In this document: positions 18,514 through 27,335 of the stretch, piece by piece
Layout of the letters: every line of letters begins with the position of its first letter
Position numbering within the stretch: position 1 is the first letter of the stretch
NCBI GenBank assembly: GCA_019358895.1
Contig: JAHHIG010000018.1
Coordinates: forward strand, 1 to 64,000
Reading direction: 5' to 3'
Length of the DNA: 64,000 nucleotides
Source: Tildeniella nuda ZEHNDER 1965/U140
GTDB lineage: Bacteria; Cyanobacteriota; Cyanobacteriia; Leptolyngbyales; Leptolyngbyaceae
Translations under genes and position numbers: made by a program
Notes under the pieces: generated by a model
What the model saw: only the letters and a program-made list of their open reading frames with translations
Told to the model about the DNA's origin: nothing
The model's database searches: none

Positions 18514-18763
18514 GCGATCGCCTTCTCTGTAATCTTACTTAAGCTCAAACCACGCCGCACTCGTGAACGTTGCGGACATCAGACAGTTGGTTGAACACGC
18601 TGATGTGAAGTCGATTTGAATCAGGTGATTTGAATCACTAGGTTCATTATGCCCTGTTTTTTTTGCCAGTTTCCACACTCACCTTAAAGCTTACATTTCC
18701 TACCCAGAAGTTTACTCAACCTTCACTGATCTGTTTGAGCACACTCTGTTTAAGCACAAGGGT

Positions 18764-19540
18764 TTATTGCCCTAAAGCCCTGAGGAACCGTTGCATTTCT
18801 TCTAGAACACTTCGCTTGGGTGCTGCTTGCGCTCCGCCAACTTGAAGCAACAGTTCTTCTAGCCTTTCTGAGTTTGGCTTCGACAACTCTTCTGCCGCTA
18901 ACGTGTAGGTCTGATTCGACTCCAGCCAAACTTGCCAGGGCGAGGGGTAACACCGCAGCAGCGCAGCCTGATCAAGCGGTCGCACGTAGTAGCAAGGCTC
19001 AAAGGTGCTGAGGAAGCGTTCGCGGATTTTGCGTGCGGCGTAACCAATACCAACGGTGCCAATATCTTCTAAACGAGGAGTCAAGAGGATAACTGGGCGC
19101 TCTCCAGCGGCTAGACAAATCTGTTCAACTGGCGACACTTCTACTGACGAGGGCGCGACGAAGAGAAACATCTGGTCGTCGGGGCTAACCAGTTCTTCGA
19201 CGGGTGTTGTTTGCCTCGCACCAGCGACATCCAGGCTGCAAATTGGATGAGGTATTGATCCCCAGTCACGTCTGGCTAGCGCGGCGGCTCCAGCGTCGGT
19301 AAAAAATACTTTTAGCGTTGCGCCCATGTCGCTAAAGATAGATAGGTATTGAAAGGCGATCGGCGTTGGCTTTAGCTCTGGTAGTAATAAGTCGATTTGG
19401 AGGCGCGTATAGCCAGCCGCGATCGCTGCCTGAGTAGCGCTTTGTGCCTGCGCGATCGCGTCTTCTAGCGTTTGAGGAAATTCAACCATAGAGGGTAGTA
19501 GCGAGGGGTAACGGATAAAGGCTGAGCGCTCATCGCTCAT
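18764..19540 (-). CDS. DUF1995 protein
   Basis: This is a protein of about 258 residues. The start at 19540 is preferred because AGGATCAGG lies just upstream; ATG 19489 (MVEFPQTLEDAIAQAQ) is another candidate that matches where DUF1995 homology begins. The family reads TRLQIDLLLPELKPTPIAFQYL and contains VSPDDQMFLFVAPS. It is shared by cyanobacteria and plastids, and plant LPA3 of this family assists photosystem II assembly. A related role here is inferred only from family distribution. Confidence 0.82.
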   Translation of the reverse strand: MSDERSAFIRYPSLLPSMVEFPQTLEDAIAQAQSATQAAIAAGYTRLQIDLLLPELKPTPIAFQYLSIFSDMGATLKVFFTDAGAAALARRDWGSIPHPICSLDVAGARQTTPVEELVSPDDQMFLFVAPSSVEVSPVEQICLAAGERPVILLTPRLEDIGTVGIGYAARKIRERFLSTFEPCYYVRPLDQAALLRCYPSPWQVWLESNQTYTLAAEELSKPNSERLEELLLQVGGAQAAPKRSVLEEMQRFLRALGQ

Positions 19541-19645
19541 GTACCTGATCCTAAGTCTATGGGGTTGCCTCACTTAAGGAAAAGAACTCAGCGTTGTCGT
19601 CTTCAATCTACCCTTGAATTGTTTTGACTCGCTCTCCCTCAGGTT

Positions 19646-20245
19646 TCAATCCTTACACACTACAGCGTTCGGTTCTAAGAACCAAATTGCATAGCCTTGA
19701 GCAGCTCTGGTGATAACAGCGCCGACCTCTTTGCGCTGCAACCGGGCAGCAAGCATCAGCGCCTGCTGTTGCGTGGTTACCACTTTAAGCAAGCCATAGT
19801 GCTGACCATCAACCAGTACTGCCGCTAGACGTTGCTCTGAATCTGGCAGGCTAATGTGGCACGCTTTATAGTCGTTACGGGATTCAAGAATTTTGCAGGG
19901 CGGTAAATCGATGGCGGTCTGCAAAGGTTGAGACGGCGATCGAGGGCACGAATCGACGTATGCTTCAGGTTCTAACCGCCAAATAGCATACCCTTTCGCT
20001 AACTGGGTAATGACAGCTTCTGTACCTGCCGAGATCAGTCTGTTGCCGATTTCCAGCGATCGCGATCGATCTTGAACGACCTTGACCAGACTGTAGTATT
20101 TGCCCTGCACAATGACGGCTGCCGCCCGGTAATCTTCCCCTGGCAGACAAATATGACACGAACGATACTGGTCACGAGATTCTAGTATTTTAGGAGTCAG
20201 GTCTAACTGATTGACGGGCGATTGAGTGCGAGTTGGGGGTAGCAT
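19646..20245 (-). CDS. Unknown protein made of two tandem copies of one domain
   Basis: This 199-residue protein consists of two diverged repeats, at about 19-95 and 118-194. Both read KILESR-x2-Y-x2-CHI-x-LP, then AAV(I/L)V-x-G-x2-Y-x-L-(V/L)KVV, then a helix, then AVIT-x2-A-(K/Q)GYAIW-x-LEP. The Cys-His pair (C30/H31; C129/H130) is kept in both copies. There is no signal peptide or membrane segment. I do not recognise a named family; similar small proteins seem confined to cyanobacteria. Its neighbours are DUF1995 and an unknown on the other strand, which give no functional clue. Confidence 0.78.
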   Translation of the reverse strand: MLPPTRTQSPVNQLDLTPKILESRDQYRSCHICLPGEDYRAAAVIVQGKYYSLVKVVQDRSRSLEIGNRLISAGTEAVITQLAKGYAIWRLEPEAYVDSCPRSPSQPLQTAIDLPPCKILESRNDYKACHISLPDSEQRLAAVLVDGQHYGLLKVVTTQQQALMLAARLQRKEVGAVITRAAQGYAIWFLEPNAVVCKD

Positions 20246-20438
20246 GAACTGACCTCAAAGAGATGCTCCAGAAGGGTATCGAATCTTAAAAATCTAAAAG
20301 AAACTTAACTGGGTGATTCTATTTTCGCTGCAATCGCTTAGTAACTGAAACCGTGATAACGCGCATTTTCAGCCTTTTGGCGCGGCATAACCTGCGTTTC
20401 ATAGTTCGTCCCTTTCTATGCTCAATGCTTAAATCAAC

Positions 20439-20813
20439 ATGTCTCATCCTTGCCACATTGTCGTTGCAGGCAATCCTGCCATTATTTATGCCAGTCGTAA
20501 TGGTACGCCCGATCGCATTCTGCCCATTCTCAAGCGGTTTCTTGACCGATTTTGGCAAGAGAGGGATTTAGCTGGTGAAGATAGCGAAACGCCTGAGTGT
20601 CTGGTCGCTCAGATTATCGTCCGCTTTGGCTTTGAAATTTGTGAGGATGACTTCTCAAATTTGCGCGTGGGCGTGAGTTACAACCCCAAAGCAGAGTACC
20701 TTTACTGCATCTCGCCTCAGCGCGATGTGAGCGTTTGGGTGGCGGAGACGCGCTATCGCAAAGAGCCAACCCTCGGTCTGGAAGGCTGTCGGCGTTGGGA
20801 GGGTGAGGAGTGA
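20439..20813 (+). CDS. Conserved cyanobacterial hypothetical protein
   Basis: This is a 124-residue soluble protein that begins MSHPCHIVVAGNPAIIYASR and contains CLVAQIIVRFGFEICEDDF and a tyrosine-rich segment near residue 80. Codon use and composition look coding, and the pattern fits a small family I associate with cyanobacteria. There is no catalytic signature, signal peptide or membrane helix. Its 3' end runs into a purine-rich minisatellite. Confidence 0.7.
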   Translation: MSHPCHIVVAGNPAIIYASRNGTPDRILPILKRFLDRFWQERDLAGEDSETPECLVAQIIVRFGFEICEDDFSNLRVGVSYNPKAEYLYCISPQRDVSVWVAETRYRKEPTLGLEGCRRWEGEE

Positions 20814-20880
20814 GGAGTGAGGAGGCAGGAGGCAGGAGGTAGGAGGTAGGAGGTAGGAGGCATAAGGGAAGAGGGAGGAG
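20806..20880. repeat. Purine-rich minisatellite (GGAGGTA/GGAGGCA type)
   Basis: Tandem units of 7 bases (GAGTGAG, GGAGGCA, GGAGGTA) lie between convergent genes. The G-runs could form quadruplex or triplex DNA. Similar tracts occur at 26575-26645, 29503-29572 and 30890-30950. Confidence 0.8.
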
Positions 20881-20921
20881 GATTTTTGAGTCGCTCTAAC
20901 AAACAGAAACAGCATTCCGTT

Positions 20922-22103
20922 TCAGAGCGTTGCTTGGCAGAATGTCTGGTAGTCGGCTTCAACTTGCCTTGCGTAGGTTTGGGCGTAGTCGAGTAGAGGC
21001 TGATGCCACTCGCTGGTTTGAGCGAAGGCGATGAGGTCGTCTGCGATCGCCGAGCCTTGCCGCCCACCGCTCAACAACTGTCCCCAGGCGATGATTTCTG
21101 CCATCGTTTCGATCCCTTTACGTAGGTGACGGGGTTTGCCATTCCATTGGCTGAGATTAACTTTATCGTCTGTTGGTTGCAGTTCACGCAACACGTAGGC
21201 TTGACTGTCGATTTCTACTGCATCTAAAAGGGCAGGCGGTGACCACTGAACGCGTTTTTGCACGGCGACAATGCGTTCTGCTTGATTCGCCCATTGGGGT
21301 TGTGGGCAGGCGACATAGGGCTGCAAGGCAGATGCAACACCGATCTTTAGATCCAGGAGGTAATTACGATTCGGAGAGCCATCGCCTTCGACTAGCAAAA
21401 TATAGCGCTCAAGCCCTAGACTACCCATACCAGCCACACGATAAGCACCATCAAGCAAGCGAAAGAACTTCGGTTTTTTCTGCTTGGCTATCCAAGTTTC
21501 AAGCAATGCTTCAATTTTGTCGCGCTGTGTTTGGGCGATCGCTTGTACCTTTTCGTTAAGCAATAGTTGGCGCATTTTGCCCACTTTCTTGGTGCGTTTG
21601 TCCAAAAAGTCTTTGCGCTGACGCTGCTTCAGGCTGTCCAGCAGCTCTTTGACTAACCCAGTCGCAGTCTCTCGATTGACCATGCCAACCTGACCTTTCG
21701 CCAAAACACTGGTGTAGGCAGTGAGCGCATTTTGACAGAGCGCCTGTGTATCGGTTGCGTCGATCTTAAGGCTACGACCTGCCACTAAAATCGATGTCAG
21801 AAAGCGGGCTAAATCCCAGGTGCAGGGCGCGAGCACCGCTTCATCAAAATCGTTGATGTCGAAATAGACGAGGCGATCGTTGCCCTTGTAGCTGCCAAAA
21901 TTTTCTAGATGCAGATCGCCACAGATCCAGACGGGCGGAGCCGCGTTCAATGGCGAGTTGACTGGAAAATCTTCGTAGAATAAGTGACACGTACCACGCA
22001 AGAAGGCAAACACATCTTGCCGCATCGTTCGATACTTCAGAGTTAGCAGATCTGGTTTGCGGTTGTGATTAAACTGCTGAATGCGTTCAACGACGGTTGC
22101 CAT
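20922..22103 (-). CDS. DUF2252 family protein (kinase-like fold)
   Basis: This 393-residue protein has the DUF2252 signature VWICGDLHLENFGSY (about 58-72), with HLEN like the catalytic loop of aminoglycoside/choline-kinase-type folds, followed by YFDINDFDEAVLAPCTWDLARF, which would supply the metal-binding aspartates. The substrate is unknown. It is a single-gene unit with no signal peptide, and length is normal for the family. Confidence 0.88.
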   Translation of the reverse strand: MATVVERIQQFNHNRKPDLLTLKYRTMRQDVFAFLRGTCHLFYEDFPVNSPLNAAPPVWICGDLHLENFGSYKGNDRLVYFDINDFDEAVLAPCTWDLARFLTSILVAGRSLKIDATDTQALCQNALTAYTSVLAKGQVGMVNRETATGLVKELLDSLKQRQRKDFLDKRTKKVGKMRQLLLNEKVQAIAQTQRDKIEALLETWIAKQKKPKFFRLLDGAYRVAGMGSLGLERYILLVEGDGSPNRNYLLDLKIGVASALQPYVACPQPQWANQAERIVAVQKRVQWSPPALLDAVEIDSQAYVLRELQPTDDKVNLSQWNGKPRHLRKGIETMAEIIAWGQLLSGGRQGSAIADDLIAFAQTSEWHQPLLDYAQTYARQVEADYQTFCQATL

Positions 22104-22348
22104 AATTGTCCATAGCCTCTGTGGGATGCCGTGTTATGGCAGTCCTGAATCGTTTGTGAAAAGTATGCAGTGATTTTAACAGTCAGGGGCAGCCGTCAGC
22201 GTTGAAACCTGGTGCTGAGAGCGAAGCCAGCATCACTTTCACAAATCAAACCGGATTGCTGTAGCACTTGAAGCGAAGGCTGAAGGTCATCGCCTGAGAA
22301 TGCTTTAAGACCACTTGAACGTCAATCTAAATTGAGCAAAGTCGAGTC

Positions 22349-22561
22349 ATACCAAATCCAAAAATAGACGCTACAGATCAATCGATCCGCCCTTACCCTT
22401 TTCTTGTATGCCGAAGGCTTTAAGCCCTCTCCCTTTCTTGAATGCCCATCGGGCTATAGGGGCAAGTTTTGCCCTGAAGCAACCGAAACGCCAATCATGT
22501 GCTGCTCAAACTTGTCCTTACGACGTGCAGCCTTTGCAACAAACCCGATTCAAATTGGTAT
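22349..22561. repeat. Possible MITE with ATACCAAAT-type ends
   Basis: This 213-bp stretch begins ATACCAAATCC and ends GATTCAAATTGGTAT, so its ends are imperfect inverted repeats resembling those of the elements at 45042-45170 and 62406-62527. The interior shares CGCTACAGATCAAT-like sequence with them but is otherwise different. It has no supported gene. It accounts for much of the 541-bp gap 22104-22644, and I see nothing else in that gap. Confidence 0.45.
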
Positions 22562-22644
22562 CAGGCTGAAAACGGCTTCATTGACAGATTTCCAAGCATC
22601 GCGTCAGAATTGATACAGAATGACGTTTTTAGTAGCTGTTTTGC

Positions 22645-23310
22645 ATGTCACTGGATTTTATTTCTGTAGAGAAAGTTGAAGAAGTTGCACAGCAGTATGG
22701 CTATTGGGCTGTCTTTCTAGGAATCTTTTTAGAAAGCTTAGGGCTACCTGTTCCCGGAGAAACTGTAACCTTAGCAGGCGGCTTCTTAGCTGGTAATGAC
22801 CAGTTGAACTATTGGATGGTGTTAGCTGATGCCGCATCGGGTGCCATTCTGGGTGGAAACGTCGGCTACTGGATTGGCAGACGTGGTGGCTGGTCGCTGT
22901 TGCTGAAAGTTGGGCGCGTTTTTCGCGTTGGTGAAGAGCGTCTGGAATCGCTTAAGCGTCAGTTTAGTGAGAATGCTGCTAGAACCGTCTTTCTGGGTCG
23001 CTTCATCGCACTTCTACGTACATTTGCCAGTCCTTTGGCGGGTATCGTGCAGATGCCTTACCTCACATTCACGGTTTATAACACGCTGGGGGCAATCACC
23101 TGGGCATCAGTGGTCGTGAGTCTTTCGTATTTTGCAGGGCAGTTTGTACCACTGGAGCAAATGGTTGCATGGGCAGGTCAGTTTGCCTTCGTTATGTTGC
23201 TCGTGGCGATCGCCTGGATTATGATTCCACTTTGGCTTGAATCGCGCAAGGCAAAAGAAATTGTGAAACATGAGCCGCAGCCCGACGACCAGCCTGCTAG
23301 TGGTTTGTAA
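22645..23310 (+). CDS. DedA-family membrane protein
   Basis: This is a 221-residue integral membrane protein. The DedA/SNARE-associated signatures are GIFLESLGLPVPGETV, GYWIGRRGG and FLGRFIALLRTFASPLAG, including the arginines typical of the family, followed by two more membrane helices (about 140-195). DedA proteins, including those with undecaprenyl-phosphate or phospholipid translocase activity, support envelope integrity. MurF, a peptidoglycan gene, lies 138 bp downstream on the same strand, which fits a link to lipid-carrier recycling, though that is inference. Confidence 0.92.
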   Translation: MSLDFISVEKVEEVAQQYGYWAVFLGIFLESLGLPVPGETVTLAGGFLAGNDQLNYWMVLADAASGAILGGNVGYWIGRRGGWSLLLKVGRVFRVGEERLESLKRQFSENAARTVFLGRFIALLRTFASPLAGIVQMPYLTFTVYNTLGAITWASVVVSLSYFAGQFVPLEQMVAWAGQFAFVMLLVAIAWIMIPLWLESRKAKEIVKHEPQPDDQPASGL

Positions 23311-23448
23311 TGAGTTTGCAGTACGTTTTGACCTGACGGTTAGAGCGGTTGAAGTCAACGCTTGCGGCGATCGCTCGTCTTAAAGCTTGCCAAATCGGTA
23401 CCATTAGCCGTTCAATGGCAGCTATCCTCTTTTTATGGCAGCCTCTGC

Positions 23449-24831
23449 ATGTCTTTTCGTGCCACGATCGCTCAACTCAGCCAGATTCTGAATGTATCAC
23501 CGTTCGCTCATGCCGCTGTCGCTTTAGAAACAGAGGCGATTGGCATTACAACCGATACCCGTTCGCTCCAAGCGGGCGAAGTCTTTTTGGCACTGCGAGG
23601 AGACCGCTTTGATGGTCATGCGTTTGTCGAACAGGCAGCAGCCAAAGGCGCGATCGCAGCGGTTGTTGATCGGCGTTTCCCTTTAACAGATTGGGACGTT
23701 AAGGGCAGCAATCCTCGGTTTCCTCTACTGCAAGTGGCGGATACACTACAGGCTTATCAGGCGATCGCGCACTGGTGGCGGACTCAATTTACCTGCCCTG
23801 TCATTGCGGTAACGGGTTCAGTGGGCAAAACCACGACCAAGGAATTAATTGCAGCCGTGCTCTCCTTGCAGGGAACCGTACTCAAGACGCAGGCAAATTA
23901 CAACAACGAAATTGGTGTGCCTAAAACGCTGCTGGAACTGGGGACAGAACACGCGTTTGCGGTCATTGAGATGGGGATGCGAGGGCAGGGAGAAATCGCG
24001 CTGCTGACTCAGCTTGTTCGCCCTGATCTTGGTGTGATCACCAACGTTGGTACGGCACATATTGAGCGCTTGGGTTCTGAACAGGCGATCGCGCAGGCAA
24101 AATGTGAGCTTTTGGCAAAAATGCCCAGCAGTAGCATCGCCATTCTTAATCAGGATCTACCGCTGTTGATGCAAACCGCAGCGTCCGTCTGGCAAGGCAA
24201 AACCATGACCTATGGCTTGGATGGCGGCGATTTATATGGACACTTGCTTGACCCCGAAACACTGGTAGTCGGCGATTGGACGCTGCCACTCCCTTTACCC
24301 GGACGGCACAACGCCTTGAATTATCTAGCAGCGCTGGCAGTTGCTAACGCACTGAGCATTGACTGGTCGCCACTCATGTCTGGACTAACCGTCAATCTTC
24401 CAGCAGGACGCGCGAAACGATATACCTTACCGGGTGACATTTTGCTGCTAGATGAGACCTACAATGCTGGGTTGGAATCAATGCTGGCATCCCTCAATCT
24501 GCTTGCCCAAACGCCAGGGACGCGCCGGATCGCTGTGCTGGGCACCATGAAGGAACTAGGGGAGCGATCGCCCGAATTTCATCATCAGGTTGGCGTTGCC
24601 GCGCGCACGTTGCAGCTCGATCGCCTGCTCATTTTGGCAGATCCAACCGAAGCCACTGCTATGAAAGCAGGCGCAGCAACACTTGCAGCAGAATGCTTTT
24701 CTAGCCATGCTGCGGTGGTAGAACGGTTACAAACGCTGATGCAACCGGGCGATCGCATCCTCTTTAAAGCTTCGCGGGCGGTTGGGCTAGAGCAGGTTGT
24801 TGATCAGTTGCGCGATCGTCTTGCGCCATAA
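23449..24831 (+). CDS. murF: UDP-N-acetylmuramoyl-tripeptide-D-alanyl-D-alanine ligase
   Basis: This 460-residue protein adds D-Ala-D-Ala to UDP-MurNAc-tripeptide in the cytoplasm. The ATP-binding P-loop is VIAVTGSVGKTTTKELIA, followed by NYNNEIGVP, VIEMGMRGQGEI and VGTAHIERLGS in the order of the Mur ligases, and LLDETYNAGLESM in the C-terminal domain. ATG 23449 is chosen because the conserved N-terminal domain (TIAQLSQIL) begins there; the frame is open for 29 codons upstream. It ends 3 bp before convergent gun4. Confidence 0.96.
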   Translation: MSFRATIAQLSQILNVSPFAHAAVALETEAIGITTDTRSLQAGEVFLALRGDRFDGHAFVEQAAAKGAIAAVVDRRFPLTDWDVKGSNPRFPLLQVADTLQAYQAIAHWWRTQFTCPVIAVTGSVGKTTTKELIAAVLSLQGTVLKTQANYNNEIGVPKTLLELGTEHAFAVIEMGMRGQGEIALLTQLVRPDLGVITNVGTAHIERLGSEQAIAQAKCELLAKMPSSSIAILNQDLPLLMQTAASVWQGKTMTYGLDGGDLYGHLLDPETLVVGDWTLPLPLPGRHNALNYLAALAVANALSIDWSPLMSGLTVNLPAGRAKRYTLPGDILLLDETYNAGLESMLASLNLLAQTPGTRRIAVLGTMKELGERSPEFHHQVGVAARTLQLDRLLILADPTEATAMKAGAATLAAECFSSHAAVVERLQTLMQPGDRILFKASRAVGLEQVVDQLRDRLAP

Positions 24832-24834
24832 GCG

Positions 24835-25623
24835 CTAGGTTTTAGACCAGGCAGGATGGGTTAGCAACGAGGCAATCACCCGCACGCCGCGCAGTTGATT
24901 TGAGAGTGGCAGGTGACCCTTGGGTGCCGACAGATCCCACGTGAATCCTTGTGGATAGCGTGTCCACAAGTTCCCTGTACGCCACCCAATTTTTGCCCAA
25001 AGCTGATCCCAATTTTTGCCCGCGCTGAGCCAAATTTCGCGCTGCACCGAGAAGCCAAACTTACCTTCAGAATGAGTTAGCCAGAGCGCATTCAGCGTTT
25101 GCAAATCCGTTACCGGAAATTGAGCGACTTCTGTGAAATAGAGCCACTTACGCTGTACGGCTGCGGTACCAACGACTTCGCACATTTTTTGTAAGGTCAG
25201 CTGATCCGCCACTTGAAACTTTTGTTCCGCCAGTAGTCGTTGTAGGGAACTATAGTCAATGCCTGCTTCGGACTTTAAAGGCACAACACCTTGAGGAAAG
25301 TGGGCTTGGAGAAACGTCTGCGCTGAGGCAGAATCTGAGCTAAAGAGCGTTTGATACGCCATTCCAATGACTGGGAGAGCCGTACTTTCCAGCGGTTGGG
25401 GCGCGAAGTCATCAATGGAGGCAGTGCTGTTTACGGTCTGATAGTGCTCGGCAAGAAATCGCATCAGCGCACCCAATCCAGGCTCGCCAGCAGCGCCCAA
25501 AGCCTGAATGGTTTGCCCCTGATTCTTAGCAGCGGTAGCGCTCAATTGCAGATAGAGAGCGTCTGTAGGGTCAGCACCATCGCTTAAAGACGTAGTCACC
25601 AGGTTGCCAGTTGAATTAGCCAT
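24835..25623 (-). CDS. gun4: GUN4-domain tetrapyrrole-binding protein
   Basis: This is a protein of about 262 residues. An N-terminal helical bundle (about 1-100) precedes the GUN4 domain with GIDYSSLQRLLAEQKFQVAD, DLQTLNALWLTHSEGKFGFS and the C-terminal LPLSNQLRGVRVIASLL. GUN4 binds protoporphyrin IX and Mg-protoporphyrin and activates magnesium chelatase in chlorophyll synthesis. The start is uncertain among three nearby in-frame ATGs (25641, 25632, 25623). The gene meets murF tail to tail with 3 bp between stops and no visible terminator, so the two transcripts may overlap. Confidence 0.93.
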   Translation of the reverse strand: MANSTGNLVTTSLSDGADPTDALYLQLSATAAKNQGQTIQALGAAGEPGLGALMRFLAEHYQTVNSTASIDDFAPQPLESTALPVIGMAYQTLFSSDSASAQTFLQAHFPQGVVPLKSEAGIDYSSLQRLLAEQKFQVADQLTLQKMCEVVGTAAVQRKWLYFTEVAQFPVTDLQTLNALWLTHSEGKFGFSVQREIWLSAGKNWDQLWAKIGWRTGNLWTRYPQGFTWDLSAPKGHLPLSNQLRGVRVIASLLTHPAWSKT

Positions 25624-25997
25624 CCTATCCATCAAGTCCACATGCTATTGAGAGATGAGCAAGCCATTTAAAGAACAGCGCACTGTGCTCACTCCATTTG
25701 GATAAGCTGGTCTCTGTGCGATCGCGGCGCTGTTACTGATGGAGGCTTGAAGCAAAGTAGAGAGAAGTAAACTAGATTTGCGTTATGCAGTCCACACCAC
25801 TGTGCAAACCAGACGCTAGCCTTCTACGTTAGCAGGTCTGAAGTGTGTTTTTAAAGTCTCAGGCTGCTGCAAAACAAAACCAGATATAGCTGTCGCCATC
25901 AAAGTTGAAACATTGGGATTAAAGGGGTGTGGGGCGAACCCATGTGACTACGGCTACAGAAGAAAAAGCAGACCCCAGCGGCTTAGAGCAACAATGT
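25624..25997. other. Intergenic region upstream of gun4
   Basis: This stretch of 374 bp presumably contains the gun4 promoter. No gene, hairpin terminator or repeat can be supported. Confidence 0.4.
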
Positions 25998-26495
25998 CTA
26001 ATCATCTTGTGCAGCCAGAATCCGCTTTACAATTGCAGAGGTCGAACTGGGTACTTCAATCCGAATCAATTCGACACGACCACCATACGCCTGCACGATC
26101 GCCGCTTCTGGGAGGGTCTCCAGTTGATAATCACCACCCTTGGCGTAAATCTCTGGCTGGAGAGTAGCAATCAATTGACTGGCAGTCGTTTCGGCAAAGA
26201 TGATCACCCCATCGACTGACCTGAGTGCAGCGAGAACCTCGGCTCGTTGCTGTTCGGGCACGATCGGGCGGGACGGTAAGCCCTCAGCTTGGGGTTTGAT
26301 TGCCTGTACTGAGCGATCGCTATTCAAACCCACTACTAGCGCCTGTCCAAGACTTCTCGCAGCCTGTAAATAGCGCACATGCCCCGCGTGGAGGAGGTCA
26401 AAGCAGCCGTTTGTAAACACTAACGGTCGCCAACGTTGAGGATCAGCCGCGATCGACTGCTTCAGTTCATCTAAAGTGTAGAGACCAGAAAACAT
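25998..26495 (-). CDS. rfaE2: Nucleotidyltransferase of the RfaE2/HldE C-domain type
   Basis: This 165-residue protein carries FTNGCFDLLHAGHVRYLQAA, holding the HxGH motif of the cytidylyltransferase-like superfamily, VGLNSDRSV, RPIVPEQQRAEVLAAL and IFAETTASQLIATLQPEIYAKGGDY-like sequence near 105-130. The family transfers AMP to heptose 1-phosphate for ADP-heptose synthesis. It lacks the kinase domain of fused HldE, which may be encoded elsewhere. Whether this cyanobacterium makes heptose is unknown, so the substrate is uncertain. ATG 26495 fits the start of homology. Confidence 0.85.
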   Translation of the reverse strand: MFSGLYTLDELKQSIAADPQRWRPLVFTNGCFDLLHAGHVRYLQAARSLGQALVVGLNSDRSVQAIKPQAEGLPSRPIVPEQQRAEVLAALRSVDGVIIFAETTASQLIATLQPEIYAKGGDYQLETLPEAAIVQAYGGRVELIRIEVPSSTSAIVKRILAAQDD

Positions 26496-26574
26496 AGGAA
26501 CAAGGGATAAGGGATAAAGAGTTTTAAACAATCTTTAGGCTACCGCTTCGCAGAAATAATCTTTAGCCTTAACT

Positions 26575-26645
26575 TTAGCCTTCTGCCCTCTGCCTTCTAC
26601 CCTCTGCCCTTTACCTTCTGCCCTCTGCCCTCTGCCTTCTCTTCC
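26575..26645. repeat. CTGCCCT/CTGCCTT minisatellite
   Basis: Tandem heptamers of the CTGCCCT, CTGCCTT and CTACCCT types lie between two minus-strand genes. This is a pyrimidine-rich version of the purine tracts elsewhere in the window. Confidence 0.75.
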
Positions 26646-26657
26646 AGCTTGCAGCCC

Positions 26658-27335
26658 TTAGTCCTCACCCGGTAAGCTCTCTGTCGGCAGCTTATAGCCG
26701 CGCTCAAAAGCAAACCGAACGAGTTGTGAGCGGTTTTCTAACTGTAGCTTGCTGAGAATGTTGCTGAGGTGCGTCTGCACAGTGCGAGGGCTGACAAACA
26801 AGCGATCGCCAATTTGTTTATTGGTAAAGCCTTGAATCACCTCCCAAAACACCTTTTCTTCGGCAGGTGTAAGTGGTAGAGGGTGGGGTGTCACTGGCAC
26901 GTGTCCATTGAGGGCTGCGCTATTGCCTTCCCGCTGCATCAGTAGCACGATTTCGCTGTGGATGCGGCGCGATCGCTCAAGCTGCGATTCAATTTTTGCC
27001 AGTAGCTCTCTCGGCTCAAACGGTTTAATCAGGTAATCGTCAGCGCCGATGGAGTGCCCTTGTACCCGATCGTCTACTTCTCCTTTGCTAGAGAGAAAGA
27101 TAAAGGGTACGAGTTGCCCAGAGCGGGTCGATCGCAAGCGACGACAAAACTCAAACCCATCCATCTCAGGCATCATGACATCCGAAACCACTAAATCTGG
27201 AGGATCTTGTTCAAATAATTTGAGTGCTTCAATGCCTGACGCAACATTCTGCGTCAGATAACCCCGTTTTTCTAGGTAGCGTGTGAGCGCCATCCGTAGG
27301 GTTGCATCATCATCAACTACTAGAACTTTCTTCAT
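26658..27335 (-). CDS. NarL/LuxR-type response regulator
   Basis: This is a 225-residue protein. The receiver domain (about 1-120) begins VLVVDDDATLRMAL with phospho-acceptor D52 (VVSDVMMPEMDG) and the conserved Lys in LIKPFEP. A linker precedes a LuxR-type helix-turn-helix at about 155-215 (LTPAEEKVFWEVIQGFTNKQ, then VSPRTVQTHLSNILSKL). The architecture resembles the algal and cyanobacterial Ycf29-type regulators, but I cannot prove orthology. No kinase gene is adjacent, so it is an orphan. Confidence 0.9.
   Translation of the reverse strand: MKKVLVVDDDATLRMALTRYLEKRGYLTQNVASGIEALKLFEQDPPDLVVSDVMMPEMDGFEFCRRLRSTRSGQLVPFIFLSSKGEVDDRVQGHSIGADDYLIKPFEPRELLAKIESQLERSRRIHSEIVLLMQREGNSAALNGHVPVTPHPLPLTPAEEKVFWEVIQGFTNKQIGDRLFVSPRTVQTHLSNILSKLQLENRSQLVRFAFERGYKLPTESLPGED

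Noticed and set aside
22404-22613. Plus-strand frame of 69 codons
   Set aside because: It lies within the candidate MITE and reads low-complexity residues.
25913-25990. Possible structured RNA upstream of gun4
   Set aside because: GC-rich patches suggest pairing, but I could not build a consistent fold or match a known riboswitch.
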